Part shown: positions 17,201 through 25,584 of the stretch, piece by piece
How positions within the stretch are numbered: position 1 is the first letter of the stretch
Layout of the letters: each line of letters opens with the position of its first letter
The notes under the pieces: generated by a model
The model's input: the letters and a program-made list of their open reading frames with translations, nothing else
Databases searched by the model: none
Told to the model about the DNA's origin: nothing
Source of the DNA: Oscillospiraceae bacterium
GTDB taxonomy: Bacteria; Bacillota; Clostridia; Oscillospirales; Oscillospiraceae
Reading direction: 5' to 3'
DNA: 39,327 nucleotides
Assembly (NCBI GenBank): GCA_017380435.1
Contig: JAFODZ010000006.1
Location: forward strand, 1 to 39,327
Position numbers and translations under genes: made by a program

Positions 17201-18043
17201 CTTCAAAACGCCCTCTGCGCCCTGGAATTCCGGGAGCCATTCATCGGAATAGTCGTCGCCAATCTTATAATACTGATTGGCATCGCCGCTCTCTACCAGA
17301 TTGCAATAGCCCTCAAAGGCATAGTCTGCCAGGATGCCCTCAGCGGGCATCTGATCCGGCTGCCAATTCCGGTCCTTGACCTTCCAGGTCACCGACTGTG
17401 TTGTTTGGTTGCCGTAGATATCCTTGGCAGTCAATTCGTAGAAGAATGTGCCAAACTGGGTGATCTCGTAAGAATTGTTGATCTCGCGGTAAGTATATTC
17501 CCGGAAATCGTCATCGTCCTCGCCCTTGAATTTCAGCACCCGCTCAAGAGCGACGCCATCGCCGGAGGAGGCATCGGAGATGGTATATAGGGGGAGCTTA
17601 TTAACGGTATCCTCGGTGATATCCTGCAAGAATAAGCCGTTGGGAATATCCAAAAATTCTATCACAGGGCTGGTGGTATCCTTGACAGTGAAGGGCACGA
17701 CCTTTTTCACCTTAGGATCGGCCTTATAGCTGTAGATCAGCTCATAGTCACCGGTTTTCAGCTCGAAGGTGGCGTACTCATCGGTCAGCTCCGACTGATC
17801 TGTCAGATTGACCACCTTATACTCCACATTGTAGGACACGATGCTGCCATTGGTGTTGGCTACATGCGCCACCGGGAACTGAAGCTTTTGACCGGTATAT
17901 TCGATTACTGCACCGTCGGACAATTCTCCCTCGATCACGATCTGCTGCTGTTTTCCGCAAGCGGTCAGACCCAGCAGCGCTGTCAGCAGCAGGGTCAAGG
18001 CCAGTGCATACCGCAGCGCAGTCAACCATTTTGAATTTTTCAT
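14210..18043 (-). CDS. large modular lipoprotein of the carbohydrate locus
   Basis: This 1277-residue lipoprotein has lipobox LTAC with Cys29. Residues about 35-225 are beta-rich, and VPFTVKDTTSPVIEF plus a following KDIYGNQTT look like Ig-like repeats of bacterial surface proteins. Residues about 265-425 and 510-655 look like two jelly-roll carbohydrate-binding domains (for example VRIYVEADN, MLLYVDSISIAQF and VIFREISLKN), with a short fibronectin-like stretch near 428-490 between them. Residues 660-904 hold two distant relatives of the module. Residues 917-1275 are three typical modules, the first two separated by an acidic EPEEPEEPEETEPEE linker. No catalytic domain is recognised. It sits between the sugar-binding protein and the secreted enzyme, so I infer a glycan-capturing scaffold on the membrane. 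AGAGGAAAAC precedes the start. Confidence 0.78.
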   Translation of the reverse strand: MKNSKWLTALRYALALTLLLTALLGLTACGKQQQIVIEGELSDGAVIEYTGQKLQFPVAHVANTNGSIVSYNVEYKVVNLTDQSELTDEYATFELKTGDYELIYSYKADPKVKKVVPFTVKDTTSPVIEFLDIPNGLFLQDITEDTVNKLPLYTISDASSGDGVALERVLKFKGEDDDDFREYTYREINNSYEITQFGTFFYELTAKDIYGNQTTQSVTWKVKDRNWQPDQMPAEGILADYAFEGYCNLVESGDANQYYKIGDDYSDEWLPEFQGAEGVLKVELSFNDAAGYGNNTIRLRLPKTFTQKDLQGKYLAVRIYVEADNIKDTFLFAGNNVAFREEDATTRAFTTGVSGMQTGKWQTFYIAADTAEHIGMYPNAAYNPNSTFYEGGDPADAIQLCFHREAGYFNNMLLYVDSISIAQFLPATQVKISGDQAVWTAVEGAEGYLVNMNGTESVTRETQMTLAGEKGYIRVTPLGNGVTTLDAQPATAVYGLDVGNSLAKFDDELYIDLFNDQLSFSTDAEHSGYRATSLSGTLTAEGVKMDIGPGSWGVVSGVRFQFPYAANKGRNTTLVLNMQVGNADFGQIRVYDYSGKQLGVLKLDSSNTGKFHTFEVDISAYHGKLEGIHLIFGPNGSFTGVPGGASVIFREISLKNTYYSITVDGEKMLCAGAKPLIPGYTNPDVVQFTTFFNFGVPANDTPLGFSGKVLLDGKPQSGSAVAVVGYPNTDTICFKLPHKGKILTIMKDSVIYYNGIAVKVANTFNAIWNGSSWQAVAQIPTEPEKEYVTLADGTTRELVDTLELIPGFTMDSLVQFPNIYDFGAPADSTPIGFEGAVLLQGVKVEDPAFNSYLNSTTVGLEQLNHKGKVVTVLEGSVLYNDTYAVKVKTTFNAVWDGETWTNVAEIPVPEAPKEGLLSIEYRYGGANVIQVNTDLPTSVPCANFLVTDNGCQIDQSANEYQQIGWIGMANADGVIVLTFNFNGNFSAGQTYILGAGSVFGFTDGSRFTLTDTYTFTYDGSAWSMVTGEPEEPEEPEETEPEENILTFQYRYGTNNVIQINTDLPATTPVANFLPTDNGCDIDQSGNQYQQVGWIQMHNPSETGGVMVLTFHFNSAFTAGQTYYLPAGAVFGFTDGSSYELDKNYTFTFDGEGWTMVAEEPEDNALTFQFRYGTNNLIQVNTNLPATTPVANFLTTDNGSSIDQSANLYQQIGWIQMHNPSETGGVVVLTFHFNGNFSAGQTYFLPKGAVFGFADGKKYVLDQDYTFTFNGTSWTVSQ
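14219..15295 (-). repeat. three surface modules at the C terminus of the lipoprotein
   Basis: Copies lie at about 14972-15295, 14579-14914 and 14219-14554. They carry the same pattern as the modules of the neighbouring secreted protein (YRYGTNN-x-IQ-x-NT, TDNG, GWIQM, VLTFHFN, GQTYYLPAGAVFGF, YTFTFDG). Copies 2 and 3 also share the NPSETGG box with copies 4 and 5 of the other protein. Confidence 0.85.
15332..16066 (-). repeat. two diverged relatives of the module
   Basis: Residues 660-780 and 803-904 of the lipoprotein resemble each other: LIPGYTNPDVVQF and LIPGFTMDSLVQF, a NFGVPANDTPLGF / DFGAPADSTPIGF box, HKGKILTIMKDSVIYYNG / HKGKVVTVLEGSVLYND, and NTFNAIWNGSSW / TTFNAVWDGETW. The closing strand plus N-G/D-G-x-x-W matches the end of the typical module, so a common fold is likely. 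Confidence 0.6.
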
Positions 18044-18068
18044 ATTGTTTTCCTCTTATGAACGCAGC

Positions 18069-19706
18069 TTACTGCTCCTGTGCAGCCAGATACAGCTTCA
18101 TTCTCTCTGCCCAGGTACCGGCCAAACCATTGTAGGTGCTTTCATAGATATCCTCTGCTGTCAAAGCCTGCTTGGTATATAGATTCTTGGTCAGTGTGCC
18201 GCCGCTGACGGTGGTGTCCTGATACCAGGACATACCCAGGGCAATGCCGGCAGGCTTATCAAACTTCGCCAGATCTACGATCACAGCATCCTCCAGCACC
18301 TCATAGACGCTCTTGCTGAATTCACTGTGTACAAATCCCAATTCTTCCTCTGTAGGCTGATATCCATAGTTCAGGACAGGCAGACCGTTGCAATTCTGCG
18401 CAGCGATAAGCTGTGCCCGATCAGAGGTCAGGTAGGCCATAAAGCTCTTGATATCGTCCTTGTTTTGGGCGTTTTTGGTGATGACAAACTCACGGCAGAC
18501 CAGCTCAGCCATCATATTCCGGGCTTCGGCGATAATGGCAGCATCCTCTTCGGTAACACCCTCGGGCAATGCTGCTGCGTTGCCATCCACATAGTCGATC
18601 ACAGCAGACAATGTAGCATCGTCGGCAATGCTGGGGGTTCTTTCGATAATGGCGGAGATCACAGGCATTTTCATCACCCGGATATCCTTCTTGTCGATCA
18701 TACCCAGATCGATATGGGGCTGCATTTCGATCTCCGCAGCGCCGGTATTGTAATAAAATGCCACGGGGTACTCCGCAGTGCCGCCGAAATCGCCCTGGCT
18801 GAGCAGATACTGGGCATCCACAAAGTTCAAGCTCAAAGACTTGGCGTGCATAAACTCCGCGCCCTTCCGGCCCTGGCAGAGGGTCTGTGCCGCCGCATAG
18901 GTAGCTTCAATGGCAGAGCGGTTCTGCTCTACATTCTTGGGTGCATCCTTAGCCAGCTCGTAGCCGCTGCCCGTATCGTACTCACAGCTAAAATAGTGGT
19001 TATAGCCTTCCAGGCCGGTCATCTGTGCGAACCAAATCTCGTAGCAGTAACGCAGATAATCAGCACCGCCGGTGGTATCCTGGCCGGCAAAGGCAGTCAA
19101 AAACACACTGTTGTCAAACAGCGTTTGACCCATGGTGAAAAATTCCTCGGTGGTATTGGGCAGCTTCCAGTTGCCCTCGCCCAGAGTTTCATCCAGGAGG
19201 TCTTTGTTATAGGTCCAGTTCCAGCCCATCATATTGGTGGCAGGCATCTGATAGATCTTGCCGTCCTCGGTGTAGTAATCGATCCACTTCTGATCGATCT
19301 TGTCCCGAACCTTCACGCCGGCTTCGCCGGGGACTTCCATATCCAGAAGATCTGTCAGCTCCTCCAGTACGCCGGACCGGTTGAACATATCCACCTCGAT
19401 GTAATACATATCATAGGTGCCGGTCTGGGCAGCGATCTTCTCTCTTGCCAGGCTGTTATCTGTGCTGGCCTTCAGAGAGATATAGACCTCGGTATTGACA
19501 TTGTCCATATAGTCCGTTGCCACAGCACGAAGCCACTCGATGCCATAGCCGCCCTCATAGTAGCAAAGGGTCACCGTTCTGGGACGGTCGGCATATTTGT
19601 TGACATATTCCTCAGCGGCATCGTCGCCGCTGCTTCCGCCGTTGCCGCAGGCTGTTACCGTCAGCAGCATCAGCATAGCAAGCAGTATGCACAAAATCTT
19701 TTTCAT
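18069..19706 (-). CDS. ABC sugar transporter substrate-binding lipoprotein
   Basis: This 545-residue extracellular lipoprotein has lipobox VTAC with Cys20 and a glycine/serine linker after it. The body looks like a cluster B (family 1) sugar-binding protein: an early TVTLCYYEGGYGIEWL strand-helix, a KAS-x-DNSLAREKIAAQTGTYDMYYIEVD region, and a C-terminal helix pair ending in WAERMKLYLAAQ. At 545 residues it is longer than maltose-binding proteins (about 400), as is common for clostridial oligosaccharide binders. It follows the two permease genes by 19 nt and shares their transcript. Together with them it forms an importer without its own ATPase. The ligand is unknown and is presumably an oligosaccharide released by the locus enzymes. 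Confidence 0.88.
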   Translation of the reverse strand: MKKILCILLAMLMLLTVTACGNGGSSGDDAAEEYVNKYADRPRTVTLCYYEGGYGIEWLRAVATDYMDNVNTEVYISLKASTDNSLAREKIAAQTGTYDMYYIEVDMFNRSGVLEELTDLLDMEVPGEAGVKVRDKIDQKWIDYYTEDGKIYQMPATNMMGWNWTYNKDLLDETLGEGNWKLPNTTEEFFTMGQTLFDNSVFLTAFAGQDTTGGADYLRYCYEIWFAQMTGLEGYNHYFSCEYDTGSGYELAKDAPKNVEQNRSAIEATYAAAQTLCQGRKGAEFMHAKSLSLNFVDAQYLLSQGDFGGTAEYPVAFYYNTGAAEIEMQPHIDLGMIDKKDIRVMKMPVISAIIERTPSIADDATLSAVIDYVDGNAAALPEGVTEEDAAIIAEARNMMAELVCREFVITKNAQNKDDIKSFMAYLTSDRAQLIAAQNCNGLPVLNYGYQPTEEELGFVHSEFSKSVYEVLEDAVIVDLAKFDKPAGIALGMSWYQDTTVSGGTLTKNLYTKQALTAEDIYESTYNGLAGTWAERMKLYLAAQEQ

Positions 19707-19725
19707 AGTAAGCTCCTTTCTTTCA

Positions 19726-20601
19726 TCAGCCCTTGATTCCGCCGGAAATCTGAATGTCCATCAGCTTCTTTTGGAATATGGCAAACAGTGTAACAGTGGG
19801 TATAATACAAAGCAGCATAGCCGCAAAGTATGCCGGATATTTGGTTGCACCGATGTTGGTGCTGACCACGGTTCTGAAGTGGTACAAGCCGGTGGCCAGA
19901 GTGGGCAGATCCGGGTAATAGATCAGCGAGCTTTCCGCATCCGCCCAAAACAGAATAAAGTCAGACATGATCAGCGCTGTCATCGGCGAAATCACCTGGG
20001 GCAGCATGATCTTGAAAAACACGGTGAAATGTCCTGCTCCGTCAATGAACGCCGATTCCGCATAGGCCCAATCCACATTCCGGAAGCAGCTATACATAAT
20101 GATGAACGACGCATTGACCGTCTGTGCCATGGCAAACACATAAAGGCGGGAATTATCCACACCCAAAGCAGAAACATACTTCAGTGTGCTGGGCATAGCG
20201 CCCACAACGGGGATCATCATGGTGATCAGGGCAAACCAGTAAATAAACTTGCTGCCTACAAACTTGTACTTGGCGCAGATATAAGCGCCGCAGCTGGACA
20301 GAAATACGCCCAAAACAGCACTGCCGCCGGCAAACCACAAAGAATTTAGGATCATTTGGGGAATGCCGTTATCGCCAAACTTCAGGTCATTCCAGGCACT
20401 GAGGTAGTTTTCCAGCTTCAGACCGTTGACAGGGAAGGGAAAAATGCTTTTTTTCCAGGTGGGAAAATCCGTTACTGAGGAAAACAGCGCATATACATAA
20501 GGTATCAGCAGGATCACCATATACACGGCGAACACAAGACCGATCACCCAGCCGGCGATTCCCAAAGAGCAACGCTCCTGATTTTTGATTCTTTTTGCCA
20601 T
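19726..20601 (-). CDS. ABC sugar transporter permease, MalG type
   Basis: An inner-membrane protein of 291 residues with six predicted helices. The conserved cytoplasmic EAA loop, which docks the ATPase, is at about residues 200-222 (YAESAFIDGAGHFTVFFKIM, then LP). The C terminus ISGGIKG is typical of MalG-like carbohydrate permeases. Its start codon overlaps the stop of the MalF-type gene (TGATG), indicating translational coupling, and the pair forms the heterodimeric channel. No ATPase gene lies nearby, so a shared MsmX/MsiK-like ATPase encoded elsewhere is expected. Confidence 0.93.
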   Translation of the reverse strand: MAKRIKNQERCSLGIAGWVIGLVFAVYMVILLIPYVYALFSSVTDFPTWKKSIFPFPVNGLKLENYLSAWNDLKFGDNGIPQMILNSLWFAGGSAVLGVFLSSCGAYICAKYKFVGSKFIYWFALITMMIPVVGAMPSTLKYVSALGVDNSRLYVFAMAQTVNASFIIMYSCFRNVDWAYAESAFIDGAGHFTVFFKIMLPQVISPMTALIMSDFILFWADAESSLIYYPDLPTLATGLYHFRTVVSTNIGATKYPAYFAAMLLCIIPTVTLFAIFQKKLMDIQISGGIKG

Positions 20602-21491
20602 CAGTAGGTCACCTCCGGATTCACCTTATTAATAATCAGACGGGAAATCACCAGAATGGGGATTCCCAGCATTGTGAAGATCACACCCACCGCCGCGGGA
20701 TAATTGTAGATATCGCCCCGCACCTGGTTAAACAGCCAGAAGCCTAAGGTGCTGGTTTCCGCCGCACCCTCTGTAAAGTAGAGGATGGGGCCACTGGCGG
20801 CGAACACACCGCACAGACTCATCAGGAAGAAGGTGGAATAGGTTCCGAAGGTCAGCGGGAACACCAGCGACCAGAATTCCCGCCAGGTACTGCAGCCGTC
20901 CAACTTACCGGCTTCCAGAATTTCCTTGGGAATCCGGTTCATAGCGCCTAAGAAAATCAAATAGGTAGTACCGATGCCGGACAGGAACATATACGCCACA
21001 ATGGTTTTCGTAGCGGTTTCCGGATAAGCCAGCAGTTCCTGGTACTCAATGCCGAACAGACCGTTTACGATCTTGTAAACCGGGCCTCCCACCTTGATCA
21101 GCGCCATAAAGATGGCAGTGGTGATGACCGGTGCGATCAGGCAGGGCAGATAGAAAGCAAAGCGGTAGCTTTTATGACCGGGAACTTTCTTATACAGAAA
21201 ATAGGCCACCACATAGCACAAAAACTGCTGAATAAGTCCCACGCAAAAATACAAGATCGTATTTCTCAGCGAGATCGCCAAAATGCCGTTTCCCTGCATA
21301 TCCTTCCAAAACAGCTTAAACCAATCCAGGGTAAAGGGGTCTTTAAAGGGTTCATCCACGGAAAAGGCCAGCAAAATGGAATATCCGTTGATGGCTGCAT
21401 ACCGGATAATGCCGTAGATCGCCGGCAGCATCATCACAAGAAGAAAAATACTTTTGTTGGCTTTGGATTTTAAAATATCTCTTTTTTCCAT
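20601..21491 (-). CDS. ABC sugar transporter permease, MalF type
   Basis: An inner-membrane protein of 296 residues with six helices. The EAA loop reads EILEAGKLDGCSTWREFWSL (about residues 197-216), then VFPLTF. The preceding FYLPCLIAPVITTAIF is typical of the first-permease class. It is 15 nt behind the TIM-barrel lipoprotein gene and overlaps the MalG-type gene by one base, so the three are clearly co-transcribed. AGGAG precedes the start. Confidence 0.93.
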   Translation of the reverse strand: MEKRDILKSKANKSIFLLVMMLPAIYGIIRYAAINGYSILLAFSVDEPFKDPFTLDWFKLFWKDMQGNGILAISLRNTILYFCVGLIQQFLCYVVAYFLYKKVPGHKSYRFAFYLPCLIAPVITTAIFMALIKVGGPVYKIVNGLFGIEYQELLAYPETATKTIVAYMFLSGIGTTYLIFLGAMNRIPKEILEAGKLDGCSTWREFWSLVFPLTFGTYSTFFLMSLCGVFAASGPILYFTEGAAETSTLGFWLFNQVRGDIYNYPAAVGVIFTMLGIPILVISRLIINKVNPEVTY

Positions 21492-21506
21492 AACTGCACT
21501 CCTGTA

Positions 21507-22949
21507 TTACACCGGAATGATAAATGCGGCCTGGCCGCAGCCAAGAGTCACCCGCAGGACACCGCCATCCACAAGGTTTACCTGCTCTACGCCTTCTTCG
21601 GTATAGACCAGCGCTGTGGTGCAGCCGGGGAAGGTCAAGGTAACCATATTGGTTTGATCCAGGTCGGGGGCGGTATAGTTAACTACCATATAGCCGTCCT
21701 GATCGCCCTTTTTAAAGCAGCCCACAACGGTATCATAGCGGCTTTCTATATCTGTCAGCGCGCCGGTTTCCTCCGCCACCATATCATCGACGACCTCGAA
21801 AATGTTTTCCGGACCGCTCTGACTGCCGTGGTTTACGGTAGTACCGTACCAATCGAAGGCACAGACAACTTTCTGGAACGGAAGCGCTCTTTCGTTTGCT
21901 TCGGCGATGTAATCATAAATTCTGGGCTGACCGGTCATATCCACGATGCCGAACAGGCCGATGCCGTCGATACTTCTGTAGCAGAAATACTCAAAAAGCC
22001 GTGCGCCGCAAGCCATACCGGTGTACATCTGCACCGTAACATCGCTGGAAGATGTAATATCCCGCAGCCGCAAACTTACATCCCGGAAGGTCTGCAAGCA
22101 GATGCCCATAGTAGCCTGCTGTTCCTCGGGGACAGTGTCGTTATAATTTTTTGTGGCGTGGGCTAACACCAGAACATCGTAGAGAAATGCCTCCTTAATC
22201 ACGCCGCCGCCATCCGGCAGGGGGTAATGGTCCATACAGATGCTCTTGCCGCCGTTGCCCTCCAGCTTTTTAAGCACAGTTTCCACATAGGCATCAATGA
22301 AGTCGGCATAGGTATTGCCCGCCGGCCAATGATTCCAGGAGCTGCTTCCAATGTGATTGACATGCCAGAAAGCATCGGGATAATATGTATTTTTCCATTC
22401 GATCAAAGTACCCAACTGATCAAAGGCCGGATGAAGATCCTCTCTGTCTTCCGTTACGGGGTCATCGGTTCTTGTATTTTGGAAAGGTTCGTCCATCATA
22501 TAAAAGCCGGTAACTGCGGGATAATCAGAAAAATCATCGGTGATATCCCGAGGCTCCAGGGTATATTGGTAGCCGTAGTTGCTGCCGGACTTGGTTTCCG
22601 TGATCTGGAAGTACTGCGGATCATTTTGCATATTGCGGATCCAGATCTCAAAGCCTTCCTCTGTCAGGATCTCGATGGCCTCTTTGTAGCCCTCGTGAAG
22701 CGCGCCGTCATAGACCATAGGCGTATGATCTTCCGTCAAGATCCAATGGGTAAAGCCCAGATCCTTATAAAGCTTTACCGCGTCCGCAACAAAAGGACTG
22801 GGCGGCATATCCGCAATCAAGATCATTTTCTCATCGGTTTCATAGTCAGAAGGATTCATCGTCTGCATTTGTTCCGCAGAATCCCCACAGCCTGCCAGCA
22901 TACCGAAAAGAATCAGAATTACCAGCGCTAAGCTTACTGTCTTTTTCAT
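21507..22949 (-). CDS. membrane-anchored TIM-barrel lipoprotein, unassigned glycosidase-like family
   Basis: This 480-residue lipoprotein has lipobox LAGC with Cys21. After a short linker it contains the same barrel as the proteins at 7704-9047 and 9320-11335, without an insertion. Landmarks are LIADMPPSP, ILTEDHT, IWIRN, GFYMMDEPF (Asp153-Glu154), HVNHI, ICMDHYPL, CLQTF and LFEYFCYRS (Glu320). The acidic residue after QTF, present in both paralogues (QTFEA), is replaced here by QTFRD, which argues against that Glu being catalytic and favours the Asp-Glu pair and FEYF. It lies between the rhamnosidase and the permeases, 16 and 15 nt from each. I infer an exo-facing glycosidase that trims glycans beside the importer. 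No named family is recognised. Confidence 0.75.
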   Translation of the reverse strand: MKKTVSLALVILILFGMLAGCGDSAEQMQTMNPSDYETDEKMILIADMPPSPFVADAVKLYKDLGFTHWILTEDHTPMVYDGALHEGYKEAIEILTEEGFEIWIRNMQNDPQYFQITETKSGSNYGYQYTLEPRDITDDFSDYPAVTGFYMMDEPFQNTRTDDPVTEDREDLHPAFDQLGTLIEWKNTYYPDAFWHVNHIGSSSWNHWPAGNTYADFIDAYVETVLKKLEGNGGKSICMDHYPLPDGGGVIKEAFLYDVLVLAHATKNYNDTVPEEQQATMGICLQTFRDVSLRLRDITSSSDVTVQMYTGMACGARLFEYFCYRSIDGIGLFGIVDMTGQPRIYDYIAEANERALPFQKVVCAFDWYGTTVNHGSQSGPENIFEVVDDMVAEETGALTDIESRYDTVVGCFKKGDQDGYMVVNYTAPDLDQTNMVTLTFPGCTTALVYTEEGVEQVNLVDGGVLRVTLGCGQAAFIIPV

Positions 22950-22965
22950 ATTGTCCCTCCGTATT

Positions 22966-25584
22966 TCAATTTGTTAAGCGCCATGTCCCCGCATCCAGGG
23001 TAAAATCATAGTACCCATCACTGCCGGGATAATAGAGCTGATCGGTTTGGGTATTTTTGAGGCATTCCCATTCTGCCGGGAAACGGCAATGCGCCGTCAG
23101 TCCCTGGGGAATACACACACAAAGCTCATATTTTTCCGGGGTATTCGACCATTCCACAGATACCGCACCCCAGGCAGTTTTCTTGCTGGCCTTTGCCCAT
23201 TTTAGGCAGTCCGTAAAATAAGGCTTGATATGAACAGTTTTTTGGTAAAGCTCGCTTAAATCCAGGCCAGCCACACGCTCAAACAACCAGGCTGCCACAG
23301 AGCCATACATAGGGTGGCAATGGGACAGGTCGCCGCCGCCCTTCACAAGCCGGCTGTTGCCCGGTTCGCCGAAATAGTAATCGGGCCATTGTTTGCTCCA
23401 GTGCTCACTGAACGTGGTATCGTCCTCCATCAAGCTGAAATAGGAGGGATATGTTTTTGCCGTCATGATCCTATAGGCAATATCCCGGAAACCGTGGTCG
23501 GTCAGATAATCTACCAGCACCGGGGTCAGCACAATGCCGGTATCCAAATGATGATCCGTTTCCACCGTATAGTGACGACGAAGCTCTGCCGCCATTTTGT
23601 CCCGGTACGCTTCCGGCACGATATCTTCCGCCAACGCCAGCATATTCTCGCCTTGCACACCGTTGCCGTAGGTAAGCTTTTCTTTGTGGAAGAACACCCG
23701 GTTGATGCCGTCTTTGATCTTCTCCCGGAGAGCCTCCCACTTTTGGCAGTTCTCCCGGTCAATTCGCTCGGCAAAAAAGATTGCCGTTTTCACCGCCTGC
23801 AGGTAGCAAACGGTGCTGATGTAGTAAACATCGGAGCATACCACCTCCGGTGCCAGCCAGTCGCCCAGCATCCAGGTGTGGGAATTGCTGCGGATAATGG
23901 AATTTTCATCCGATTTGCTCTCATAGTAGGCCAGCCATTTTACAATCGCATCATAGCTTTTGCGAGCGATCTGCAAATCGCCGGTGTAGCTGTAAAGCAA
24001 CTGACTGACGGTGCAAAGGGCATTGCCCCAGGCGTAGCCGCCGCCTCCGCCCAAATAGGGCGCGGAATTGGGGATCAACCCCTCGGCAGTTTGGGCATCG
24101 AGGATATCCTGTAGCCATTTATAGTAAAAATCGGTCACATTCAGGTTATAGAATGCGGATTTCATCACCAGCTTGCCATCGCCGGTATAGGGCAGACGCT
24201 CTCTATGGGGGCAGTCCATCACCATACCGCTGTGCATATTGCAGCGCAGGGTCTGCAAAAAGGTATCGTTGATGCGGTTGAGCAATTCATCACTGCACGA
24301 GAATGTGCCATCGGCAGAGGTATCCATATGGATAAACAGGGATCGCAGATCCGCAATGCGCACCCCTTCCGGCTGGTCGATCAGCGCATAGCGGTAACAA
24401 AACCAGCTAAACCGGGGGGCAATTTCCTGCTCACCTGCTCGTAAATGATAGGTATTTTGTTGATAAATATCCTTTTTTTCCTCAGTTTGCACGTGTTTTC
24501 CGTGCCAGGCGGCAGTTTCAAAATTCAGCGTCCCGTCGCTGCACAGCACTTCCGCAAACTTGACTGTGATCTGAGCCGGTTTTTCGGAAAACACCGTCAT
24601 TGCCAGACCGCCGGTGTGATTGACGCCAAAGTCATACACAGTACCCTCCGGCGTTTGCCAGCTTTTCACCGGCACGAGGGGCTTTTGCAGTTTATCTGCC
24701 TCGCACCCCGGTGCCGTCATACGGCCCTCAGGTGCTGTTACCGGGTGGGCAGCGCTCCAGGGCATTGGCGCCTGGGTAAAGTCGATGCAGTCACCGGAAT
24801 ACAGGTTGCTCACGGTGTTGGTGCAGCGCACCTGGGTTTTCTCATCGCTGAGGATGGTTTGCACATTACCGGAATCATCTTCTATATGCAGCTCATAGCG
24901 AAGGCAGGGTTCACCGAAGGAATAATCCGGCTGCGGCTCATAATGCAGCTTTTCCTGATTGGCATAGTAGCCGCCTGCCACCTCTGCGCCCAGAAGATTC
25001 TCCCCCTGCCGCAAAAGGTCGGTGACATCATAGGTATAATAGCTGATGCGATGCCCCCGCCCCTGGTGGACAGGATCTACTGCTTCCCGGTGGGTATAGT
25101 CCGTAACCGGGGGGATAAAATAAGAATCGTCCAGCAGTTTTCCGCCCAAAAACGGACGGAAATATCCCAAACCGCAGATATAAAGTCTTGCTTTGCTTAC
25201 CGACGCATCCAAAAGGATCTGTCTTTTAAATTCCAGGGTGCAGCCTTCCTGCTTGGGGCCGCCGATCCACTGTGCCTGCCACCGGCTGATACCGGTCTCA
25301 AAGCGGCCTTCCGGTGACAAAAGCTTCTTTCCGTCGGCAGTATATGCCGCCACCTGCCAGCAATAGGCAGTTTGATCCTCCAACAAGGCAGGATCTATCC
25401 ATTGGGTAAATCCGTCATCGGGTGTTCCCTGTAGTATGCAAACTTCTTTACCGGAAGCATACTGAAGCTGCACTTCATAATGGGTTATCTCAAGACTGCC
25501 GCAAAGCGTAAACGACAGCCGTATATTCTGTTTATCTACGCCAAGGGGATCTTTCTTCCCGCAGCACCTGAGTTCAAATTTCAT
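22966..25584 (-). CDS. alpha-L-rhamnosidase, GH78
   Basis: This 872-residue protein hydrolyses terminal alpha-L-rhamnose. It follows the family order: an N-terminal fibronectin-like domain (to about 100), the rhamnosidase-N domain (RLYICGLGYFRPFLGGKLLD near 133-152), a beta-sandwich (VYDFGVNHTGG near 316), and an (alpha/alpha)6 barrel from about 430. The catalytic signature is DCPHRERLPYTGDG (457-470); its Glu is the general-acid candidate, although the usual DCPQRDERLGW form has one more residue. SHCHPMYGSVAAWLFERVAGLD lies near the end, as expected. No signal peptide is present, so it acts in the cytosol on imported oligosaccharides. Its start overlaps the stop of the GH37 gene (ATGA). Confidence 0.92.
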   Translation of the reverse strand: MKFELRCCGKKDPLGVDKQNIRLSFTLCGSLEITHYEVQLQYASGKEVCILQGTPDDGFTQWIDPALLEDQTAYCWQVAAYTADGKKLLSPEGRFETGISRWQAQWIGGPKQEGCTLEFKRQILLDASVSKARLYICGLGYFRPFLGGKLLDDSYFIPPVTDYTHREAVDPVHQGRGHRISYYTYDVTDLLRQGENLLGAEVAGGYYANQEKLHYEPQPDYSFGEPCLRYELHIEDDSGNVQTILSDEKTQVRCTNTVSNLYSGDCIDFTQAPMPWSAAHPVTAPEGRMTAPGCEADKLQKPLVPVKSWQTPEGTVYDFGVNHTGGLAMTVFSEKPAQITVKFAEVLCSDGTLNFETAAWHGKHVQTEEKKDIYQQNTYHLRAGEQEIAPRFSWFCYRYALIDQPEGVRIADLRSLFIHMDTSADGTFSCSDELLNRINDTFLQTLRCNMHSGMVMDCPHRERLPYTGDGKLVMKSAFYNLNVTDFYYKWLQDILDAQTAEGLIPNSAPYLGGGGGYAWGNALCTVSQLLYSYTGDLQIARKSYDAIVKWLAYYESKSDENSIIRSNSHTWMLGDWLAPEVVCSDVYYISTVCYLQAVKTAIFFAERIDRENCQKWEALREKIKDGINRVFFHKEKLTYGNGVQGENMLALAEDIVPEAYRDKMAAELRRHYTVETDHHLDTGIVLTPVLVDYLTDHGFRDIAYRIMTAKTYPSYFSLMEDDTTFSEHWSKQWPDYYFGEPGNSRLVKGGGDLSHCHPMYGSVAAWLFERVAGLDLSELYQKTVHIKPYFTDCLKWAKASKKTAWGAVSVEWSNTPEKYELCVCIPQGLTAHCRFPAEWECLKNTQTDQLYYPGSDGYYDFTLDAGTWRLTN

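Noticed and set aside
14351-17590. A 1079-codon open frame on the plus strand opposite the large lipoprotein
   Set aside because: It is the antisense shadow of a repeated, GC-rich coding region; its 'repeats' mirror the modules, and it has no ribosome binding site or recognisable domain.
18327-19736. A 469-codon plus-strand frame opposite the sugar-binding protein
   Set aside because: The minus-strand lipoprotein has a lipobox, family features and operon context; the plus frame shows none.
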